Part shown: one piece after another, positions 14,836 to 18,843 of the stretch
How the letters are laid out: every line of letters starts with the position of its first letter
Position numbering within the stretch: position 1 is the first letter of the stretch
Assembly: GCA_012513395.1 (NCBI GenBank)
Contig: JAAZCH010000060.1
Coordinates: 1 to 18,843, forward strand
Origin: Tissierellia bacterium
Lineage (GTDB): Bacteria; Bacillota_A; Clostridia; Tissierellales; Peptoniphilaceae
DNA length: 18,843 nucleotides
Reading direction: 5' to 3'
Made by a program: the position numbers and the translations under genes
Notes under the pieces: generated by a model
Databases searched by the model: none
What the model was told of the DNA's origin: nothing
What the model saw: the letters and a program-made list of their open reading frames with translations, nothing else

Positions 14836-15214
14836 CCTTAAATGGCAAGACTAAATATGTTAATAAGGGCCACTCTATCAAGATGCCAAGCTAGTAACGA
14901 CGACTTCACATCAGAATATATTCTAATGAAGATGAGAAGAATAATTTAGTTCTTATGCTATATACTAAACGTCTAAAACCCCAAAAAGACTATATATAGC
15001 CTCTAATCTACCCCCAGAGACTAATTTACACCCCAATGGAATTAGTTGAACTAAGTTAATGGATTTCTCAGATACCCCAATCACTTCACAGTGAGGTTAA
15101 AGTCGAGATACGGCTGTTACAATTTGTTTTCCCTTATACAAATCGTAACGACGCATTTGAAATGAAGTGGCTTTTATTTATAAATGTAATCCAAGCAGTT
15201 GGATTATTTTTTTT
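14836..15214 (+). ncRNA. Candidate large structured RNA, unknown family
   Basis: There is no coding frame between the OPT gene and recQ. Instead 14862-14874 pairs with 15166-15178 (13 bp, two G-U). After an internal loop, 14878-14886 pairs with 15153-15160 (8 bp, one bulged G). Inside are hairpins at 14904-14931, 14945-14969, 14971-14990, 15001-15019, 15020-15046, 15081-15094 and 15115-15149. Several loops show C4/C5 runs. A strong terminator (15187-15214) follows the closing stem. The G-U pairs in the stem and the terminator both indicate the plus strand. The 5' end is a guess, based on a GATAAT at 14824-14829. I find no RNase P, tmRNA, 6S, SRP, T-box or group I/II intron core. The alternative is a long structured 3' UTR of the transporter mRNA. 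Confidence 0.5.
15187..15214 (+). terminator. Intrinsic terminator after the structured RNA region
   Basis: TAATCCAA pairs with TTGGATTA around a GCAG loop and is followed by eight T residues. It ends the OPT transcript or the candidate RNA and isolates recQ from upstream transcription. Confidence 0.93.
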
Positions 15215-15247
15215 AGACATTTTTCTTCTAAAAATTTATACATAGGG

Positions 15248-15253
15248 TATAAT
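15248..15253 (+). promoter_or_regulatory. -10 box of the recQ operon
   Basis: A perfect TATAAT predicts transcription from about 15260. It lies downstream of the first in-frame ATG, so codons before 15260 are not translated from this promoter. No clear -35 is visible. Confidence 0.55.
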
Positions 15254-15283
15254 AAAAATATGACAATTAAAGTAGGTGAATTT

Positions 15284-17419
15284 TTGAATATAGAACAAAT
15301 TCTTCAAAAGTATTTTGGATTTGACGATTTTAGACCTCATCAAAGGCAAATAATAGAATGTATTTTATCTGGCAGAGACGTATTAGGAGTACTACCAACA
15401 GGTGGCGGAAAGTCCTTATGCTATCAGCTTCCAGGAATAAAGTTAAAAGACTTGACGATTGTAATTTCTCCGTTGATATCCTTGATGAAAGACCAAGTGG
15501 ATGCATTAAGAGAACAGGGAATAGCAGCTGAGTTATTAAATTCTACTCTTTCTCTGGAGGAAACCAAGGAGATAGAAAACAAAATAGAAAATGGAGAAGT
15601 TAAGATACTTTATATAGCTCCAGAAAGATTAGATTCTGATTATTTTATTAATTGGATTAACAGATTTAGTATTTCTCTTTTGGCAATAGATGAAGCCCAT
15701 TGCGTCAGTCAGTGGGGACATGACTTCAGACCTAGTTATAGAAAGATTAGTTACTTTATTTCTAGATTGAGAAAAAGGCCAATTGTCGTTGCATTTACTG
15801 CAACAGCTACTGAAAAAATTAGACAAGATATTGTAAATTTTTTGGAACTAAATAATCCAGAAATTTTTATTGGATCCTTTGACAGACCTAATATCCAATT
15901 TATTATAGAAGAACCCAAGTCCAAGAACCAATACTTATTGAACAATTTAGACGAAGAAGAATCCTCAATAATTTATGCCAACACTAGAAAAAATGTAGAT
16001 AGCATATATGAATTATTAAAAAATAATAATTATTCTGTAGAAAAATATCACGCAGGAATGAATAACGAAGCTAGAAAAATATCCCAAGATAATTTTATTA
16101 TGGATCGGTCAAAAATTATCGTGGCCACTAATGCTTTTGGTATGGGAATAGACAAACCTGACGTGAGAAAAGTTATTCACTATAATATGCCCAAAGACTT
16201 AGAGAGTTATTATCAGGAAGCTGGTAGGGGTGGAAGAGATGGGCTAGATTCAAAAGCCATATTACTATTTTCCAAAGCGGATATCGTCACAGCTAAATTT
16301 TTAATCAGCCAAGGTGATGATCCTTATAGTATGGCAAGATTAAACGATATGATAGGGTATTGCAACACAATAAATTGTTTGAGACAGTTTATTTTAAACT
16401 ACTTTGGAGAAGAATATCCTAATCCTTGTATGAACTGCTCATCTTGCTTAGAAGACTTTGAGTTAGTTGATGTTACAAAAGAGGCCCAGATGGTTTTGTC
16501 CTGTATATTAAGAATGGATCAAAGATTCGGTGCAGGATTGGTTTGTAACGTTTTGAGAGGTAGCAAGGCTCAAAAAGTATTAGAATGGAAGTTTGACGAA
16601 CTTTCCACATATGGTTTATTAAAAGATTATTCCCAAGCTTCAGTATTGGACATACTCAGTTCACTAACAGCAGAAAATTTCATCTCTCCTGATGAACATG
16701 GCGCTTTGAAATTAAGACAGTCTGCAACACCGTTATTAAAAGGCGAGGAGAAATTTTTTATTAAATACAGAGAAGAAAAATCTGAAAAAGAAAAGACTAG
16801 AACTGACACAAGTGCTGAGTACCCTGAGCTATTTGAAAAATTGCGAATGCTTCGTTTAGAAATTTCCAAAGAAAAGGGAGTTCCTCCATATGTAATTTTC
16901 CATGACTCTTCTTTGATAGATATGTCCAACAAATTACCCACAACAGATGGAGAATTTTTAAATATAACTGGGGTTGGAAAAGCAAAATTTGAAAATTACG
17001 GCGAAGCTTTTATGGAAGTCATCAAAGAATATATAGATGAAGAAGGAATAGAAAAGACAAGTTCAGCAATAGTCCGCTCACACCAAGTGAAAGATAAATT
17101 AAACTCTAGGATTGGCAGCTCTGACTTTACGACATATAAATTATATGAACAAGGGATGGATATTGAAGAAATTGCAAATGAGAGAAGTATCAGTACCAAA
17201 ACTATAAGAAATCATCTTTATAACTTGGCAGTAGGCGGTATGTTGAAAGAATTTGTATCTGATGTAGAAGAGTGGAAGAAAATAGAAATTCTAGAAGCTA
17301 TTGAAGAGGTGGGTATTTCATTTTTAAACCCAATAAAGGCCAGAGTTTCAGAAGAAATTAATTATGAAGAAATACGCGAAGTCATTATTATGGAAATAAT
17401 AGAAAATAATGAGGGATAA
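15284..17419 (+). CDS. recQ: ATP-dependent DNA helicase RecQ
   Basis: A 3'-5' helicase of 711 aa for recombination and fork repair. Motif 0 FRPHQ (16-20), Walker A TGGGKS with K43, DEAH (136-139), the aromatic-rich SQWGHDFRPSY loop, TATAT (172-176), GMGID (286-290) and QEAGRGGRDG (311-320) are intact. A zinc site follows (C365, C382, C385, C388), then the RQC winged helix, an HRDC domain (about 512-590) and a C-terminal helix-turn-helix (about 620-665; SISTKTIRNHL). The TTG at 15284 is preferred. AGGTGA (15274-15279) is right upstream, the transcript starts near 15260, and MNIEQILQKYFG matches usual RecQ N-termini. An ATG at 15260 would be leaderless, and the ATG at 15167 lies before the terminator. 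The next gene begins one base after the stop. Confidence 0.95.
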   Translation: MNIEQILQKYFGFDDFRPHQRQIIECILSGRDVLGVLPTGGGKSLCYQLPGIKLKDLTIVISPLISLMKDQVDALREQGIAAELLNSTLSLEETKEIENKIENGEVKILYIAPERLDSDYFINWINRFSISLLAIDEAHCVSQWGHDFRPSYRKISYFISRLRKRPIVVAFTATATEKIRQDIVNFLELNNPEIFIGSFDRPNIQFIIEEPKSKNQYLLNNLDEEESSIIYANTRKNVDSIYELLKNNNYSVEKYHAGMNNEARKISQDNFIMDRSKIIVATNAFGMGIDKPDVRKVIHYNMPKDLESYYQEAGRGGRDGLDSKAILLFSKADIVTAKFLISQGDDPYSMARLNDMIGYCNTINCLRQFILNYFGEEYPNPCMNCSSCLEDFELVDVTKEAQMVLSCILRMDQRFGAGLVCNVLRGSKAQKVLEWKFDELSTYGLLKDYSQASVLDILSSLTAENFISPDEHGALKLRQSATPLLKGEEKFFIKYREEKSEKEKTRTDTSAEYPELFEKLRMLRLEISKEKGVPPYVIFHDSSLIDMSNKLPTTDGEFLNITGVGKAKFENYGEAFMEVIKEYIDEEGIEKTSSAIVRSHQVKDKLNSRIGSSDFTTYKLYEQGMDIEEIANERSISTKTIRNHLYNLAVGGMLKEFVSDVEEWKKIEILEAIEEVGISFLNPIKARVSEEINYEEIREVIIMEIIENNEG

Positions 17420-17420
17420 T

Positions 17421-18059
17421 ATGTATTTTAAATATGGAAAAGAAGAGATGGAGTACCTTTCTAATAGATGTGAAAAAATGACATGGGTAATAGAAAAAAC
17501 AGGATTTATAAAAAGAGAAACTATGCCAGAACTTTTTCCGTCCTTAATCCAAAAAATTGTGGGTCAACAAATTTCTACAGCGGCACAAGTGACCATCACC
17601 AAGAGGATGAGAGAATATTTTGGAGATATTACTCCTGAAAAACTTCACGAAGCTACAGTGGATGAAATTCAAAAGCTTGGAATGTCTTTTAGAAAAGCTG
17701 GATATATTAAATCAGTAACTGAAAGTGTGATGAATAAAGAAATAATACTAGAAGACTTGTATAATTTGGAAGATGAAGAAGTAATAAAAAAACTAAGCAG
17801 TCTAAAGGGAATAGGTCCTTGGACTGCTGAAATGCTACTTGCCTTTACTATGAATAGGCCTGATGTATTAAGCTATGGAGATTTGGGAATTCACAGAGGA
17901 CTTCAAATAATTTATAATTTAGAAAAAATCGACAAGAAAAAGTTTGAAGAATTTAGAAAAAGATTCAGCCCTTATGGTTCTGTAGCCAGTATTTATATAT
18001 GGCATGTGGCTGGGGGAGGAATTCCAGAAATACAATTGAGAGACAAAGATGTGGAGTAG
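17421..18059 (+). CDS. HhH-GPD DNA glycosylase (3-methyladenine DNA glycosylase II / AlkA type)
   Basis: This 212-aa base-excision repair enzyme should remove alkylated bases. It has the helix-hairpin-helix LKGIGPWTAEMLL (128-140) and the catalytic aspartate D154 in SYGDLGIHRG. The IVGQQIS segment (46-52) lines the base pocket in this family. It lacks the [4Fe-4S] cysteines of MutY/Nth and the N-terminal extension of E. coli AlkA; compact forms of this size are common in Firmicutes. ATG 17421 is chosen since GAGGGA (17411-17416) precedes it, whereas ATG 17409 inside recQ has no such site. One base separates it from the recQ stop, so both are expressed together as a repair unit. Confidence 0.92.
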   Translation: MYFKYGKEEMEYLSNRCEKMTWVIEKTGFIKRETMPELFPSLIQKIVGQQISTAAQVTITKRMREYFGDITPEKLHEATVDEIQKLGMSFRKAGYIKSVTESVMNKEIILEDLYNLEDEEVIKKLSSLKGIGPWTAEMLLAFTMNRPDVLSYGDLGIHRGLQIIYNLEKIDKKKFEEFRKRFSPYGSVASIYIWHVAGGGIPEIQLRDKDVE

Positions 18060-18096
18060 AAGTTTTGTGATTGAAAAGTAATAAGCGAGGTAATTT

Positions 18097-18570
18097 ATGA
18101 ATCAAATTCTTAAAGTAGAAAAATTTACTGCGTTAATAGGCATGGAAGATGGCAGTGTAGTTGAAGTAGATATTAGAAATATGGACTTTGCACCCGAAGT
18201 AGGAGACAAGGTCAGAGTCTATACATATGAAGATGAAATTTTCGTCAGAAAAGTAGAGAAATCATCTATAGAAGATATCGTCAAGGAACAATCTGGAATT
18301 TATAATATCGACAGATCTGGAGTTTACGATTTAGAAGAATACTATTATGAGCCAGAACCAGGAAAAGCTTTGGTGAATAAGTGGATATATGTAGCGTTGG
18401 CATTTTTAATTGGGACATTTGGCGTGCATAAATTTTATTCTAAAAAGATTGGAATGGGCGTTTTGTACTTTCTATTCTTTTGGACAGGAATACCATCCAT
18501 AGTGGGAATTATCGAAGGAATTCTCGCAGTTACAAAAACACCTGACTTAAACGGCAATATACTAATATAA
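18097..18570 (+). CDS. TM2-domain membrane protein with N-terminal soluble domain
   Basis: The 157-aa protein has an N-terminal beta-rich segment (about 1-55, with DGSVVEVDI and VGDKVRVYTYEDEIFVRKVE, resembling a small barrel). A tyrosine- and acid-rich linker (60-88) follows, then a TM2 domain (about 92-148) of two membrane helices. The turn between them (GTFGVHKFYSKKIGMGVLYF) carries the usual G-H-FY-G pattern, near the DRF-like turn of the family. The function of bacterial TM2 proteins is mostly unknown. GCGAGG lies six bases before the ATG. It follows the glycosylase gene after 37 bp and may be cotranscribed. I cannot assign a role beyond membrane location. Confidence 0.82.
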   Translation: MNQILKVEKFTALIGMEDGSVVEVDIRNMDFAPEVGDKVRVYTYEDEIFVRKVEKSSIEDIVKEQSGIYNIDRSGVYDLEEYYYEPEPGKALVNKWIYVALAFLIGTFGVHKFYSKKIGMGVLYFLFFWTGIPSIVGIIEGILAVTKTPDLNGNILI

Positions 18571-18654
18571 AAATCGAGATATCTTATATTCTAAATAATA
18601 ATCTAAGAAACTATATGAAAAAACCATATGGCTTGTTTAAATATGATAAAAGGA

Positions 18655-18843
18655 TTAACTAAAATTTACTGAATTACAAATATGAGCAGATGTGACAATA
18701 GAGGTAGTACATGTGCCATATTTTTTTATTTGATCTACTAGGTTTTCTAATTCGTCTGTATCCTTTAAAGCAACGATTATTATAGTGTTATACGTTCCTA
18801 CTACTCTATATAACTCCAAAACGCTTTCATGGGACATGCAGAA
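18655..18843 (-). CDS. Lrp/AsnC-family regulator, C-terminal part (runs off the right edge)
   Basis: The last about 62 codons match the effector-binding RAM domain of Lrp/AsnC regulators: VLELYRVVGTYNTIIIVALKD, written as VLELYRVVG and TYNTIIIVALKD, then LENLVDQIKKYG and TTSIVTS near the end. The family pattern is VLEcyrvtGdyD, then a beta strand, D..eL..f, and TsiV. The frame is open to the window end (two codons beyond the in-frame ATG at 18837), so the helix-turn-helix half lies outside. The domain appears complete at its C-terminus. It is convergent with the TM2 gene, with 84 bp between and no strong terminator seen. Confidence 0.75.
   Translation of the reverse strand, partial: FCMSHESVLELYRVVGTYNTIIIVALKDTDELENLVDQIKKYGTCTTSIVTSAHICNSVNFS

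Noticed and set aside
14979..15078. G-quadruplex on the minus strand from the four C-runs
   Set aside because: The intervening loops of 16 to 40 bases are too long for a stable canonical quadruplex.
14862..15178. Terminal inverted repeats suggesting a MITE or small mobile element
   Set aside because: The ends match 11 of 13 bases, but I find no target-site duplication. The differences are G-U compatible, and a terminator follows directly. A structured RNA explains these better, although a search for further copies in the genome would settle it.
14836..15214. Known large RNA (RNase P, tmRNA, 6S, SRP, T-box, group I or II intron, retron)
   Set aside because: None of the core motifs I know for these classes is present, and no reverse transcriptase or intron protein is nearby. 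A stretch CAGAGACTA recalls the group I intron R element, but the matching S element does not follow.
15167..15283. Extended N-terminus of RecQ
   Set aside because: It would cross an intrinsic terminator and the recQ -10 box and adds non-conserved residues.
18571..18654. Terminator between the TM2 gene and the Lrp-type gene
   Set aside because: CCATATGG and nearby T-runs can only make weak or loopless hairpins, so I did not annotate a terminator.
1..18843. CRISPR arrays, insertion sequences, prophage or restriction-defence genes
   Set aside because: I saw no regularly spaced repeats, transposase, integrase or defence-type proteins on either strand.

Overview
This is an AT-rich window from a low-GC anaerobic member of the Firmicutes. 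A Tissierellia/Peptoniphilaceae- or Clostridia-like source is likely. The basis is the codon use, strong Shine-Dalgarno sites, a class B sortase, an S-layer-homology (SLH) anchored enzyme, a PucR/OPT locus and the paired iscS-thiI arrangement. The species cannot be named from the sequence alone. I see no phage, insertion sequence or CRISPR array; the window looks like ordinary chromosome with some unexplained RNA-like intergenic elements.

Layout. (1) Positions 1-681 hold the end of a plus-strand tRNA cluster: a partial tRNA (probably Lys), Ser(UGA), Ser(GCU), Met(CAU), Phe(GAA) and Trp(CCA). An apparent intrinsic terminator lies between Phe and Trp, and a bidirectional one follows Trp. (2) A minus-strand RNase H-like (YprB-type) exonuclease gene is divergent from an iscS-thiI operon for tRNA 4-thiouridine. 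A 5'-truncated acyl-CoA thioesterase/BAAT-type hydrolase remnant follows thiI. (3) Positions 4474-4601 carry a consensus promoter, a long imperfect hairpin and a terminator, which together make a good small-RNA candidate. (4) Next come two minus-strand secreted phosphohydrolases, a PhoA-type alkaline phosphatase and an SLH-anchored 5'-nucleotidase. Between them on the plus strand lie a class B sortase and a QueG-like double-[4Fe-4S] protein. (5) An RclA-like flavoprotein disulfide reductase, a PucR-family regulator and an OPT/YSL-family transporter form a plausible regulatory unit. (6) Positions 14819-15214 hold no ORF but look like a structured plus-strand RNA of about 350-380 nt. It has a 21-bp two-part closing stem, successive hairpins with C4/C5 runs in their loops, and an intrinsic terminator. 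I could not assign it to any RNA family I know. (7) recQ, an HhH-GPD DNA glycosylase and a TM2-domain membrane protein run on the plus strand. They converge on the 3' part of an Lrp/AsnC-type regulator gene that leaves the window.

How the genes fit together. The tRNA genes, iscS-thiI and the QueG-like protein belong to translation and tRNA metabolism. PhoA and the 5'-nucleotidase release phosphate outside the cell. RclA-like/PucR/OPT may couple thiol or oxidant stress to peptide or metal-chelate uptake (inference). RecQ plus the glycosylase form a DNA-repair operon. The most interesting items are the two candidate non-coding RNAs, above all the 14.8-15.2 kb element.
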